DNA of 64,000 nucleotides from Bryobacterales bacterium (lineage in GTDB: Bacteria > Acidobacteriota > Terriglobia > Bryobacterales > Bryobacteraceae), in NCBI GenBank assembly GCA_027452065.1, contig DAIDHC010000024.1:1-64000 (forward strand), given 5' to 3'. Numbering within the stretch: position 1 is the first letter of the stretch; each line of letters begins with the position of its first letter. Below are positions 6,960 to 15,759 of the stretch, piece after piece. The translations under genes and the position numbers were made by a program. The notes beneath the pieces are model-generated. The model saw only the letters and a program-made list of their open reading frames with translations. It made no database searches and was not told where the DNA came from.

Positions 6960-9900
6960 ATGAGGAAGAACTACGGCATGGGCAGATTCCTGCTCGCATT
7001 GCTGGCCCTGGTGAGTTTATCCCGGGCCGCCGACGTCAACGGTTCCATCAACGGCGTCGTGAAAGATCAGTCCGGCGCCGCGGCGGCCGGAATCGAAGTG
7101 TCTGTTCTCAACACCGGAACGAACGCCGTCTATCACGCCACTACCGATACGACCGGCGCTTATTTCCTCCGCGAGCTCCCGGTCGGCAATTACACGCTCA
7201 CCGTCGAGCCGAAAGGCTTCAAGAAATTCGTCGCTAAGAATCTTCTCGTCCAGGTCAACGAGGCGATCCGAGTTGACATCAGCCTCCAGGTCGGCGATGT
7301 CGCCGAAACCGTCGACGTCTCCGCCGAGGCCGAAACCGTCGACACGAGCTCCATTACGCTGAAAAACGTCGTCGATCAGCAGCGCATCGAGAATCTCCCG
7401 CTGAACGGGCGCAATCCCACCCAGCTCATGCAACTGGTCGCCGGCGTCGAGCCCGATAACCAGAACGCCAACGTCACTTCCGGCACCACCTACCCTGGTG
7501 TCACTCCCGTGTCGGTCAACGGGGGACGCGCCAATACCACCAACTACATTCTCGACGGCGCTCAGAACAACGACCACTACAGCAACGCTCCCAATCCCAT
7601 GCCCGATCCCGACGCACTCCAGGAATTCAGCGTCCAAACCAACACGTTCAGCGCCGAGTTCGGCCGCAACGTGGGCGCCATCGTCAATGCGGTCACGCGC
7701 TCGGGCACCAATGAGCTTCACGGCTCGGCCTTCGAGTACCTCCGCAACACCGATCTCAACGCCTCGAACTTCTTCACCCCCGGCCAGGGCGACGGATTGA
7801 AGCGCAATCAGTTCGGAGCCACCGTGGGCGGCCCGGTGTTCATCCCGAAACTCTATGACGGCCGGAACAAGACCTTTTTCTTCTTCTCCTACCAGGGAAC
7901 ACGCACCCGCCAGTCGCCCAGCAAGGTAGAACAACCGGTGCCCACCAACGCGGAGCGCGCGGGAGACTTCTCCGCTCTCGGCCAGCCCATCTTGGACCCG
8001 TACTCCAGCCGCACGCCGTACCCGAACAACCAGATTCCCGCCTCCGACATGAACCCCGTCTCCGCGGCCGTTCTGAACAGCTACATCCCGGCCCCCGCCG
8101 CGGGTACCGGCACCATCTCCTACGCGATCCCGAATCGATTGGACGACGACCAGTACATGGTCCGCATCGACCACAACTTCACCGAACGCAATCGCCTCAT
8201 GGGCCGCTTCTTTACTTCGGAAGCCAATCAGGGAGCCTTTCTCGCTCCCGGAAATTACTTCTCCTCCACGCCCGGCGCTGTCTGGCGCAACACCAGCGTC
8301 GCCGCCGACGACACTTACACCTTCAGTCCGACGCTGGTGAACTCCCTTATGTTCTCCTTCAACCGGACCAACAATACGAACAAGCCGATCTACCCCGCCA
8401 AAGGACTCGCCGCCCTGGGGTCTAACATGTACAACGATTCAACGCCCGAAATCTACCTCCAGGTCAACGGCTACTTCCTGCTCGATACCAACGACACCAA
8501 TACGTTCTTCCGCCAGGAAATCGGATTCAACGATACCGCGCGCTGGACCAAGGGCCGCCACCAGATCAGCATGGGCGTCGAATACAGCCACGGCGAAGGC
8601 GACATCAATAACGACTACCGGACCAACGGCTACTTTACCTTCGATGGCTCGGCGCCGTTCACCTCCAATGCCCTCGCCGATTTCATGATCGGAAAGTTCT
8701 ACAGTCTGGAGCAGGGCGTGGGCGAATACAAAAACACCCGCTTCGGCATCATGTCCGTTTTTGCACAGGACACCATCCGCGTCACCCCGAGGCTCACTCT
8801 CGACCTTGGTCTGCGCTGGGACCCGTTCTTCCCCTACACCGACGTGAATGGCAAACTCGCCTCCTATTACCCCGGCCAGCAGTCCGAACGCTATCCCAAC
8901 GCGCCTCCGGGAATCCTCTACGTCGGCGACCCCGGTGTGCCGTCCGGCGGCTATTCCAAGGACTGGGCCAATCTCGGCCCGCGCGTCGGCTTCGGCTGGG
9001 ATGTGTTCGGAGACGGCTCAACCGCCATCCGCGGCGGCTACGGCATCTATTACGACCACCCGAATACAATCTCAACCAACGCCCAGGCCGATCAGGCTCC
9101 TTTCGGAACCGTCGTGATCGCCAACGGCAACGCGGCCAACAATCTCTCCGAGCCTTGGGCCGGCACCACCAACCCCTTCCCGGGCAGCACCAACCCGCCC
9201 AAGAATACCCCCTTCGTCCTCCCTGACGTGGCCTACATGTTCACCACCGGCCTCAAAAACGCCCGCCTGCAAAGCTGGAACTTTACGCTCGAACGCAAAC
9301 TGCCCGGCCAGTTCGTCCTTCGTACCGCCTACGCCGGCTCGAAAGGTTACAACCTGGCAAGCTTGCGGGAAGGCAATGCCGCCGTTTACTACCCCGGCGC
9401 AACCAGTTCCACCACCGATCAACGGCGCCCGCTCTACCCCAACTTTGGCCAGATGACTCTCGTCGAGCCCGGCGATAACTCCAGCTACAACGCTCTCCAG
9501 GTCACCCTCGAGCGCCGGTACATGAGCGGCTTCACCATTCTCGCCGACTACACCTTTTCCAAGTCGATCGATACCAGTTCGCAGAACAAACAGACCGGGC
9601 AGACGGTCACCGACCCGTATAACCGGGCCTTCGACCGCGGTGTTTCCGACTTCAATCAGCCTCACGTCTTCAACCTCTCCGGCCTGTGGGACATTCCTTT
9701 TCACACCGACAGCCGCCTCGTCCATGCGGTTCTGGGCGGATGGCAGCTCTCCGGAATCGTCACCCTGCGATCCGGAGAACCGTTCTCGGTCTATAGCGGC
9801 ACCGATAACTCTTATTCCGGCGTCGGCTCCGACCGCGCCGACATCATTTCCAGCCCCTATTTGTCCGGGAACCGGAATCGCGGGGCCGAAATCGCCCAGT

Positions 9901-10181
9901 ATCTCAATGCCGCTGCCTTCGCTCCCAATGCGATTGGCACCTTCGGCAACTCCGGGCGCAACATGTTCTATGGCCCGGGCTTTGCCAGCACCGACATCGC
10001 GCTCGCCAAGACCTTCCATCCGGTGGAGCGGCTCGGAATCGAGTTCCGCGCCGAATCCTTCAACGCATTCAACCGCGTCAATCTCTACAACCCGGTCAAC
10101 ACTCTCGGGCCGACGTTCATGTCCATCAATACGGCTTTCGACCCGCGCATCTTTCAGTTCGCCCTGCGTCTGAAATTCTGA
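6960..10181 (+). CDS. Oar-like TonB-dependent outer-membrane receptor
   Basis: With the ATG at 6960 (Shine-Dalgarno GAGGGAAGGGG) the protein has 1,073 residues and a signal peptide (GRFLLALLALVSLSRAA). Residues about 25-105 form a carboxypeptidase-regulatory-like beta-sandwich (GSINGVVKDQSGAAAAGIEVSV to LPVGNYTLTVEPKGF). Then come a plug domain (LPLNGRNPTQLMQLVAGV, VNGGRANTTNYILDGA, FSAEFGRNVGAIVNAVTRSGTNELHGSAF) and a large barrel ending in aromatic Phe. These receptors are expanded in Solibacter-type Acidobacteria and take up large glycans or oligosaccharides by TonB energy. It shares an operator with the aldolase operon, so it probably imports the glycan whose acidic sugar that operon handles. 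Confidence 0.93.
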   Translation: MRKNYGMGRFLLALLALVSLSRAADVNGSINGVVKDQSGAAAAGIEVSVLNTGTNAVYHATTDTTGAYFLRELPVGNYTLTVEPKGFKKFVAKNLLVQVNEAIRVDISLQVGDVAETVDVSAEAETVDTSSITLKNVVDQQRIENLPLNGRNPTQLMQLVAGVEPDNQNANVTSGTTYPGVTPVSVNGGRANTTNYILDGAQNNDHYSNAPNPMPDPDALQEFSVQTNTFSAEFGRNVGAIVNAVTRSGTNELHGSAFEYLRNTDLNASNFFTPGQGDGLKRNQFGATVGGPVFIPKLYDGRNKTFFFFSYQGTRTRQSPSKVEQPVPTNAERAGDFSALGQPILDPYSSRTPYPNNQIPASDMNPVSAAVLNSYIPAPAAGTGTISYAIPNRLDDDQYMVRIDHNFTERNRLMGRFFTSEANQGAFLAPGNYFSSTPGAVWRNTSVAADDTYTFSPTLVNSLMFSFNRTNNTNKPIYPAKGLAALGSNMYNDSTPEIYLQVNGYFLLDTNDTNTFFRQEIGFNDTARWTKGRHQISMGVEYSHGEGDINNDYRTNGYFTFDGSAPFTSNALADFMIGKFYSLEQGVGEYKNTRFGIMSVFAQDTIRVTPRLTLDLGLRWDPFFPYTDVNGKLASYYPGQQSERYPNAPPGILYVGDPGVPSGGYSKDWANLGPRVGFGWDVFGDGSTAIRGGYGIYYDHPNTISTNAQADQAPFGTVVIANGNAANNLSEPWAGTTNPFPGSTNPPKNTPFVLPDVAYMFTTGLKNARLQSWNFTLERKLPGQFVLRTAYAGSKGYNLASLREGNAAVYYPGATSSTTDQRRPLYPNFGQMTLVEPGDNSSYNALQVTLERRYMSGFTILADYTFSKSIDTSSQNKQTGQTVTDPYNRAFDRGVSDFNQPHVFNLSGLWDIPFHTDSRLVHAVLGGWQLSGIVTLRSGEPFSVYSGTDNSYSGVGSDRADIISSPYLSGNRNRGAEIAQYLNAAAFAPNAIGTFGNSGRNMFYGPGFASTDIALAKTFHPVERLGIEFRAESFNAFNRVNLYNPVNTLGPTFMSINTAFDPRIFQFALRLKF

Positions 10182-10202
10182 TACCGGGCGGCCACTCCAG
10201 CT

Positions 10203-10234
10203 TGCCGGGGACCTCCGCTTCATCGTCCCCGGCA
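10203..10234. terminator. Probable bidirectional terminator hairpin
   Basis: A perfect 10-bp stem TGCCGGGGAC/GTCCCCGGCA (10203-10212 with 10225-10234) closes a 12-nt loop. It sits in the 64-nt gap between the convergent TonB-receptor and LacI genes. There is no clear T-tract, so termination strength is uncertain. Confidence 0.55.
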
Positions 10235-10245
10235 GGCTCAACCAT

Positions 10246-11319
10246 TCAGGCCCGCCGCGCCGCACCCGCCTTTCCCCCCGCGGAGCGGGTCGCGTCCGCC
10301 GCCAGAGTCCGGGACGACTCGCGCGCAACCAGCCGCACCGGAATCATCACCTGGCGCGCCGCCGTTGGTTGCCGGGCTTCGATCAGCTTCAGCGCAAGCT
10401 GAGCCGCGCGGTTCCCGATCTGATAGCTGTTTTGATCGATGCTCGACAGCGGCACACGAAGCAGGTCGGCATAGCGGATATTATCGACCCCGATGACGGC
10501 GATGTCGGAAGGCACCCGCAGCCCGGCTTCGAGGATCGCCCGCATCGCCCCGATCGCGACCTCGTCGTTGTAACAGAACACCCCGTCCGGCACGGGACGG
10601 GCCGCGAGCAATTGCTTCATGGCCCTGCTCCCGTGTTCCTCGGAGCGGTCGTCGCCGCTCTTCAGCTCCACGACATAGTCCAGCGGAACCACCAGTCCAT
10701 GCCGGCTCAAAGCCTCGCGGTACCCTTTCAGGCGCCCCACGCCCGGGCTCACCTCCGGCCCCCGCAGATGAGCGATCCGCCTGCAGCCGCTGGCGATGAG
10801 GTGCTCGGTGGCTCTGCGCCCCACCTCGGCGTCGTCGACTCCCACGTAGTTCGCATCCAGGCCCGAAAAACTCCGATCGATCAGCACATAAGGAACCTGG
10901 GACTCCACCAGCCGTTGAAAAACGATGCTCTGGGCCGATGTCTGCACCGAAGCGAGCACAATCGCATCCACCTGCCGGCCGAGCAGCCCCTCCACCTCCC
11001 GCCGCTCAATCGCCGGATCCTCCTCCGACGAAGCGATGATCAGACTGTATTCCTTGCTCCGGATGCGCCGCGATATCGCCTTGGCGATCTCGCCGAAAAA
11101 GGGATGCTCGAGATCGGGAACAATCAGCCCGATCGTCGAGCTGCGCCCCGTGGCCAGGCTGCGGGCCGCGCGGTTCGGCTGGTAGTTCAATTCCTTCATC
11201 CGCTTGAGAACCCGCGCCCGGGTCGTGGCGCTGATATCGCTGTGATTGCGAAGGACCTTGGAAACCGTCACCACCGAAACCCCGAGGTCCTGGGCGATCT
11301 CTTTCATCGTTACCGGCAT
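10246..11319 (-). CDS. LacI-family transcriptional repressor
   Basis: This is a 357-residue classic LacI protein. The N-terminal helix-turn-helix is MKEIAQDLGVSVVTVSKVL and the hinge is NYQPNRAARSLATGRSSTIGL. The periplasmic-binding-protein-like effector domain includes VPDLEHPFFGEIAKAI, YVLIDRSFSG, VGVDDAEVGRRATEHL, DGVFCYNDEVAIGAMRAI and VIGVDNIRYADLLRVPLSSI. It is divergent from a seven-gene sugar operon, and two LacI-type operators (11332-11347 and 11421-11436) lie in the shared intergenic region. One is 12 nt from its own ATG, so autoregulation is likely. The inducer is unknown. Confidence 0.95.
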   Translation of the reverse strand: MPVTMKEIAQDLGVSVVTVSKVLRNHSDISATTRARVLKRMKELNYQPNRAARSLATGRSSTIGLIVPDLEHPFFGEIAKAISRRIRSKEYSLIIASSEEDPAIERREVEGLLGRQVDAIVLASVQTSAQSIVFQRLVESQVPYVLIDRSFSGLDANYVGVDDAEVGRRATEHLIASGCRRIAHLRGPEVSPGVGRLKGYREALSRHGLVVPLDYVVELKSGDDRSEEHGSRAMKQLLAARPVPDGVFCYNDEVAIGAMRAILEAGLRVPSDIAVIGVDNIRYADLLRVPLSSIDQNSYQIGNRAAQLALKLIEARQPTAARQVMIPVRLVARESSRTLAADATRSAGGKAGAARRA

Positions 11320-11331
11320 GGGCTTTCATTA

Positions 11332-11347
11332 AAGTAATCGATAACTG
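11332..11347. promoter_or_regulatory. LacI-type operator, regulator-proximal
   Basis: AAGTAATCGATAACTG matches 13 of 16 bases of the stronger site at 11421 and keeps the central CG typical of LacI-family operators. It lies just upstream of the lacI-type start codon. Confidence 0.6.
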
Positions 11348-11390
11348 TAAGTCCGTCAAGTGACGGAATGCTTTCCTGTCGCATTTGCGC

Positions 11391-11420
11391 TTGACTACCC
11401 CGCCCCGAGTCCCGTACACT
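11391..11420 (+). promoter_or_regulatory. Sigma-70 promoter of the LacI-controlled operon
   Basis: TTGACT (11391-11396), an 18-nt spacer and TACACT (11415-11420). The -10 box directly abuts the operator at 11421-11436, so bound repressor would cover the start site. Confidence 0.65.
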
Positions 11421-11436
11421 CAGTTATCGCTAACTG
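11421..11436. promoter_or_regulatory. LacI-type operator, operon-proximal
   Basis: CAGTTATCGCTAACTG has perfect 6-bp arms CAGTTA/TAACTG around TCGC, with the central CG of the LacI/GalR family. It overlaps the predicted transcription start of the operon. Confidence 0.7.
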
Positions 11437-11470
11437 TAGCGAAAACGAAGCGTCCGGTCCCGGTCTTTTT

Positions 11471-12412
11471 TTGAATATTCTTCTTATCGGCGAGGTCAAT
11501 CTCGACATCATTCTCCAGGGCTATCGCTCCTACCCGGCCCCGGGACTCGAAGTCCTCGTCGACGACTTCACCATGACCCTCGGAAGCTCCTGCGCCATCA
11601 CCGGCGCCGGAATGGTTCGGCTCGGCGATCACGGCTCCTTTCTCGGCAAGACGGGCGACGATTTCAGTGGCCGGTTCTGCCTCGAAAGAATGTCCGCGCT
11701 CGGCCTTGACGTCTCCCGAGTAAAGCTCGAACCGTCTCTCAAAACCGGCGTCACCGTTTCCATCACTAGCCCGCGCGATCGCAGCCTCGTGAGCTTCCTT
11801 GGCGCCACCACCGCGCTGACGGCGGCCGAGATTCCCACCGGTATCTTCGCCGGCTTCGATCACCTCCACAGCTCGTCCTACTTTCTTCAGCGCGGCCTCC
11901 ATCCCGGTTTTGAAGACGTTTATTCGCGCGCCAAAACTTCCGGGCTGACCACCTCGCTCGACCCTGCGTGCGACCCCGGCGGCCAATGGACATCGTACCT
12001 GGATCGCGTCCTGCCCCACGTGGACGTCTTCCTGCCCAATGAAACCGAGCTGCAGGCCATCACGGGCCAGGCCGACCGCCTGGCCGCACTGCGTAGCCTC
12101 GAAAACGGGCGGACACTTACGGTCGTCAAACTGGGAGCCGAGGGCGCCATGGCGCTCGATCATGGCGAGCCCGTGTGCGCCGCCGCGCCGGCCATCGAAC
12201 CCGTCGATCCGACGGGCGCCGGGGACTCGTTCAACTCCGGGTTTCTTCACTGCTGGCTGCGTCGCCGCCCCTTGCTCGAAGCCTTGCGCCTGGGCGTCGC
12301 CTGCGGCTCGTATTCGACGCGCGGCCTCGGAGGAACCGGTGCGCAACCCACCGAAGCCGAGGCCTGGGCCTTCCTCGAAGCCTTCGAACGAACGGAGATG
12401 ACATCAACATGA
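11471..12412 (+). CDS. PfkB-family carbohydrate kinase
   Basis: The frame is open from 11360, but the promoter and operator end at 11436, so translation must begin after them. TTG at 11471 (LNILLIGEVNLD) gives 313 residues, the normal family size, although no clear Shine-Dalgarno is seen. Motifs are GEVNLDIIL at the N-terminus, a GKTGDDFSGRF segment, LPNETE, VVKLGAEGA and the catalytic DPTGAGDSFNSGF. It phosphorylates a sugar or sugar derivative with ATP in the cytoplasm. It is the first gene of the LacI-controlled operon and overlaps the next as ATGA. Together with the downstream SIS gene it recalls the FrlD/FrlB fructosamine pair (inference). Confidence 0.85.
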   Translation: MNILLIGEVNLDIILQGYRSYPAPGLEVLVDDFTMTLGSSCAITGAGMVRLGDHGSFLGKTGDDFSGRFCLERMSALGLDVSRVKLEPSLKTGVTVSITSPRDRSLVSFLGATTALTAAEIPTGIFAGFDHLHSSSYFLQRGLHPGFEDVYSRAKTSGLTTSLDPACDPGGQWTSYLDRVLPHVDVFLPNETELQAITGQADRLAALRSLENGRTLTVVKLGAEGAMALDHGEPVCAAAPAIEPVDPTGAGDSFNSGFLHCWLRRRPLLEALRLGVACGSYSTRGLGGTGAQPTEAEAWAFLEAFERTEMTST

Positions 12413-13263
12413 AGGGCGGAATCGACTTCCATACCCACCCGGTGCTTGTCAGAGAAATGGTCGAGCGCTATCCGGATCTCGCCAAAGCGGCGCGCGATAC
12501 CTTTCATTGCGGCAACAATTTTCAGCCCCTCGAGGTCATGCTGGCCGAGATGGATATCGCCGGCATCGACAAAGCCGTCGTCCTCCCGATCGATGCCACC
12601 ACCAGCAGAAACGCCACCGTCTACACCAACGAACAGATTGTCGAGTTGTGCTCCCTGTCCGACCGTCTGATCGGCTTCGCCAGCGTCGATCCGCACCAAA
12701 ATTCCGCGCCGGCGACTCTGGAGACCGCCATTAACATGCTCGGGCTGCATGGCCTGAAGCTTGCCCCGGCCATGCAGGAGTTCTTTCCGGACGACCGGAT
12801 GGCCTATCCGGTCTACGAATGCGCCCAAGCGCTGGGGATTCCGATTCTCTTCCACGCCGGCCTGAGTTGGGAGCCGGGCAGCCGCCTCAAATATGGACAC
12901 CCGCTCCGGTTTGAGGACGTCGCCGCGGACTTCCCGAAGCTCAACATCGTGCTGGCCCACCTCGCCTGGCCGTGGGTGGTCGATGCCGTTGCTCTGGCGT
13001 TGAAATATCCGAATGTGCATCTCGACGTCTCGGCCCTCTACTTCGACAATCCCCGGGACTTCCTCCGCTACGCCATGACCCAACAGGTCCCGCTCACCGT
13101 GTTCGAGCGCAGCCTCCGCCGCCAGGTCTTGTTCGGGTCCGACAACCCGCGCATCGAGATCAAATCCATGGCCCGGGCCGTCCGTTCCCTCGGCTTCTCG
13201 GACGAATGCCTGGAGCTGATCTTCCGCATCAATGCCGAACGTCTCCTGGGAGAACGGTCGTGA
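12409..13263 (+). CDS. Amidohydrolase-2 family metal-dependent hydrolase
   Basis: This 284-residue TIM-barrel protein begins GGIDFHTHPV (the HxH metal site) and has ILFHAGLSW, VLAHLAWP and the final GSDNPR aspartate. That is the order His-His / His / His / Asp of the amidohydrolase-2 family, whose members include lactonases and decarboxylases. The long upstream extension of the frame overlaps the kinase and is rejected; the ATG at 12409 overlaps the kinase stop. Translationally coupled to both neighbours. The reaction is not known; lactone or amide hydrolysis of a sugar intermediate is possible. Confidence 0.82.
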   Translation: MKGGIDFHTHPVLVREMVERYPDLAKAARDTFHCGNNFQPLEVMLAEMDIAGIDKAVVLPIDATTSRNATVYTNEQIVELCSLSDRLIGFASVDPHQNSAPATLETAINMLGLHGLKLAPAMQEFFPDDRMAYPVYECAQALGIPILFHAGLSWEPGSRLKYGHPLRFEDVAADFPKLNIVLAHLAWPWVVDAVALALKYPNVHLDVSALYFDNPRDFLRYAMTQQVPLTVFERSLRRQVLFGSDNPRIEIKSMARAVRSLGFSDECLELIFRINAERLLGERS

Positions 13264-13715
13264 TCATTCAGTTGCACCGCATCGAAGTCATTTCGCGAAA
13301 AGACATGGAGATGATCGACATCACTCCGGAGGTCGACAGGCTGGTCGAACAAAGCCGCGTCGCTCAGGGCATGGTCTTCGTCATGACCGCTCACACCACC
13401 TCGGGCATCGTGGTCACCGAAGGCGTGGAGTGCCTGGAGCGCGACATCCCCGCCCATCTCGAGCGGCTCGCGCCCAAGGATCCTCCCGAAGGCTCGTATG
13501 GCTACTACCACAACCGCCTGCTCGACTTCGACGGCCGTCTCGGCTACAACGCCGCCGACCATCTGAAGAGCGTCATCGGCGGCATCAATACCTTCTTCCC
13601 CATCGAGCTCGGGAAGGTAGTCCGCGGCGGTCGGCAGCGCGTCTATTTCGTCGAGTACGACGGGCCGCTGGCGCGCACCGTCTTTATTCAAATCATCGGC
13701 GCGGAGGCCGCATGA
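13260..13715 (+). CDS. YjbQ/UPF0047 family protein
   Basis: This 151-residue protein uses a GTG start overlapping the previous stop codon. It has the full UPF0047 pattern: MVFVMTAHTTSGIVVTEG, RDIPAHLERLAP, YHNRLLDFDGRLGYNAADHLKSVI and GRQRVYFVEYDGP. YjbQ proteins were named for secondary thiamine-phosphate synthase activity in vitro, and their true role is unclear. Here the gene is embedded, with start-stop overlaps on both sides, in a sugar catabolic operon, which suggests a carbohydrate-related reaction instead. Cytosolic. Confidence 0.85.
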   Translation: MIIQLHRIEVISRKDMEMIDITPEVDRLVEQSRVAQGMVFVMTAHTTSGIVVTEGVECLERDIPAHLERLAPKDPPEGSYGYYHNRLLDFDGRLGYNAADHLKSVIGGINTFFPIELGKVVRGGRQRVYFVEYDGPLARTVFIQIIGAEAA

Positions 13716-14638
13716 AACGCATTCTGGTCACCGGAGCCACCGGACGTATCGGACGCCTCGTCGTCCCGCTTCTGCTCGATCGTGGTTACCTCGTACGCGT
13801 CTCGCTGCACCGGACCCCTCTCAAAGCCAACTGGGCCAGCCTCGTCGAAGCCGTTCCCGGCGGCCTCGCCAAACCGGCCGTGCAGGACGTCGATGCCGTC
13901 ATTCATCTGGCCGGCATCATGCCCCCGGCCTCCGACGACGTCGTCTTCCGAACCAATATCGAAGGCACCTTCCAGCTTCTTCGCGCCATGGCTGCGCTGA
14001 AACACAAACCACGGCTTGTGTTTGCCAGTTCCGATGCCACTTACTGCACCGGTTGGAGTCTCTCCTCCTATTCGGCGCCCATCGACGAGAACACGCCTCA
14101 CCACCCTTCTGTCTTTTACGGACTCTCGAAAGTGCTGGGCGAGCGCATGTGTACCTTCTTCGAGGAGACTCAAAACATTCCCGCCGTGCGCCTGCGCTTC
14201 GTCTGGACTCTCGATCCCCCCGAGATCCTCGATCTTTTCACCCAGGCTCCCTACAAGGAATTCCTGATGGACAGCGGCAAGTGGGACGAGCCCGGCGTGG
14301 TCGCGGTTCCCCTCGAAGCCGATGGCCGCCCGTTCACCGAACACATCTGCGATGCTCGCGACGCCGCCGAGGCCGTCGTGCTGGCGCTCGAGAGCGACAA
14401 CGCGCCCGGGCACGCCTTCAACATCGCCGGCCCCGAGCCGTTCCAATATACCGTCGTGGGCCCCCGCGTCGCCGGCCGGCTGGGAACGGTGGCCGTCGAA
14501 GGACGCTGCCGGGGAATCCATTCCTATTCCATGAATATTGAGAAGGCCCGAAATGTGCTCGGCTACCGGCCCCGCTACCACGTCATGGATTCGCTCGAAA
14601 CCACGCTCTCCGCCGTCGCCACTGCTCCGCCGCGCTGA
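13712..14638 (+). CDS. NAD-dependent epimerase/dehydratase (extended SDR)
   Basis: This 308-residue protein starts at an ATG overlapping the YjbQ stop, with GGAGG upstream. The Rossmann motif is VTGATGRIGRLV, followed by VIHLAGIMPP, a Ser in FASSDATYC and YxxxK as YGLSKVLGE. The N-terminal half is clearly extended-SDR; the segment after the first strand is short. It probably oxidises or epimerises a sugar or sugar acid, like uronate dehydrogenase. Fourth gene of the LacI-controlled operon. The exact substrate cannot be read. Confidence 0.85.
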   Translation: MKRILVTGATGRIGRLVVPLLLDRGYLVRVSLHRTPLKANWASLVEAVPGGLAKPAVQDVDAVIHLAGIMPPASDDVVFRTNIEGTFQLLRAMAALKHKPRLVFASSDATYCTGWSLSSYSAPIDENTPHHPSVFYGLSKVLGERMCTFFEETQNIPAVRLRFVWTLDPPEILDLFTQAPYKEFLMDSGKWDEPGVVAVPLEADGRPFTEHICDARDAAEAVVLALESDNAPGHAFNIAGPEPFQYTVVGPRVAGRLGTVAVEGRCRGIHSYSMNIEKARNVLGYRPRYHVMDSLETTLSAVATAPPR

Positions 14639-14693
14639 GCCGCGCACTGGATTGGCTAGGTAGCAACAGAACTCTTAAAAATCGGACTTGATT

Positions 14694-15752
14694 ATGCTTC
14701 AATCACAAACCCTCGAAGAGAAGAACCTGAATGCCGAAATCTTTTCGGCGCCCGTCGTCGCCCCCGAACTGGAGCGCATGTGGACCGAAAAGCGCCACGC
14801 CATCCGCCAGATCGCCGGCGAAATCGCCGCCCGCAAGCCGCGCAACATCGTCTTTTTCGGAAGCGGCGGCTCCTCGGCCGCGCTCTACAGCGGCTACTGG
14901 GCGGCCCTGCACTATCTGAAGCTGCCGGTGAACTATCTGCTCGGCCCCGATCTCGTCAGCGCTCAACCCGCCATTCTCGACTCCGGCTGCGTCGCCATCG
15001 GAGCCAGTTATTCCGGCAAGACGGTCGACACCATTCGCGCCAAAGAATATTTGATGAGCCGCAACGTGCCGGTGTTTGCCATCACTCGCCGGCCCGACGC
15101 CCTTCTCGCCGCAGGCGCCCACTGGTCGGTTACCTATGAGTCCATCGCTCTCTACAGCTCGCCTGCTTTCCTGACCATGTTGCTGGTGGTCGAACTGGCG
15201 CGCGCGCGCGGAGAATGGTCGGCCGAACTCGAACAATTCGAAGCCGCGCTCCAGGGCCTCCCCGCACTTCTGGCCGGAATCTCGGAAGCCAGCCGCGCCA
15301 TGGCGGAGCGCCTGGCGCCCCAACTCGATTCCGGCAAGCTGCTCGTGCTCTCCGGCGGCTCAGCCTACACGCTCGGCTATATGATGGCGTACGACATGTT
15401 CGGCGAGTTCCTCAAAGAATACTCCGCCTATATCCACTACGGTGAATTCCGGCATGGCCCGCTGGAAATCGTGCGTCCCGGCGAGCCGACGATGCTGTTC
15501 CTGACGGGCAACGATCCGTCGCGGCCGTTCGCCGAAGCCGGCATCGCCTTCGCATCCGGCAACGGAGCCAAGGTTGTCGTCTTCGACGGCAAGGAACTCG
15601 CTCCCCACGCCCACCCGATGTTCGACGCCCTGGTTCTCTACCAATCTCAGATCTGGCTGCTCTATTACATGGCCTGCCGCCGCGGCGTCGATCTGGATAA
15701 CTACAAATACATGCACGTCGTGCCGTACGCTGCCGGCGACACCTATTTCTAA
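14694..15752 (+). CDS. SIS-domain sugar isomerase/deglycase (FrlB-like)
   Basis: This 352-residue protein has two SIS domains: the first with NIVFFGSGGSSAALYSGYWA and AIGASYSGKTVDT, the second with LLVLSGGSAYTLGYMMAYDMF and GEFRHGPLEIV. The HGP/E signature and the following LTGNDPSRPFAEAG resemble fructosamine-6-phosphate deglycase (FrlB) more than GlmS. It lacks the GlmS glutaminase domain. ATG at 14694 is preferred over a TTG at 14688; no good ribosome site is visible. With the PfkB kinase upstream it could form a kinase-deglycase pair for Amadori compounds. Confidence 0.8.
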   Translation: MLQSQTLEEKNLNAEIFSAPVVAPELERMWTEKRHAIRQIAGEIAARKPRNIVFFGSGGSSAALYSGYWAALHYLKLPVNYLLGPDLVSAQPAILDSGCVAIGASYSGKTVDTIRAKEYLMSRNVPVFAITRRPDALLAAGAHWSVTYESIALYSSPAFLTMLLVVELARARGEWSAELEQFEAALQGLPALLAGISEASRAMAERLAPQLDSGKLLVLSGGSAYTLGYMMAYDMFGEFLKEYSAYIHYGEFRHGPLEIVRPGEPTMLFLTGNDPSRPFAEAGIAFASGNGAKVVVFDGKELAPHAHPMFDALVLYQSQIWLLYYMACRRGVDLDNYKYMHVVPYAAGDTYF

Positions 15753-15759
15753 ACGCTCC

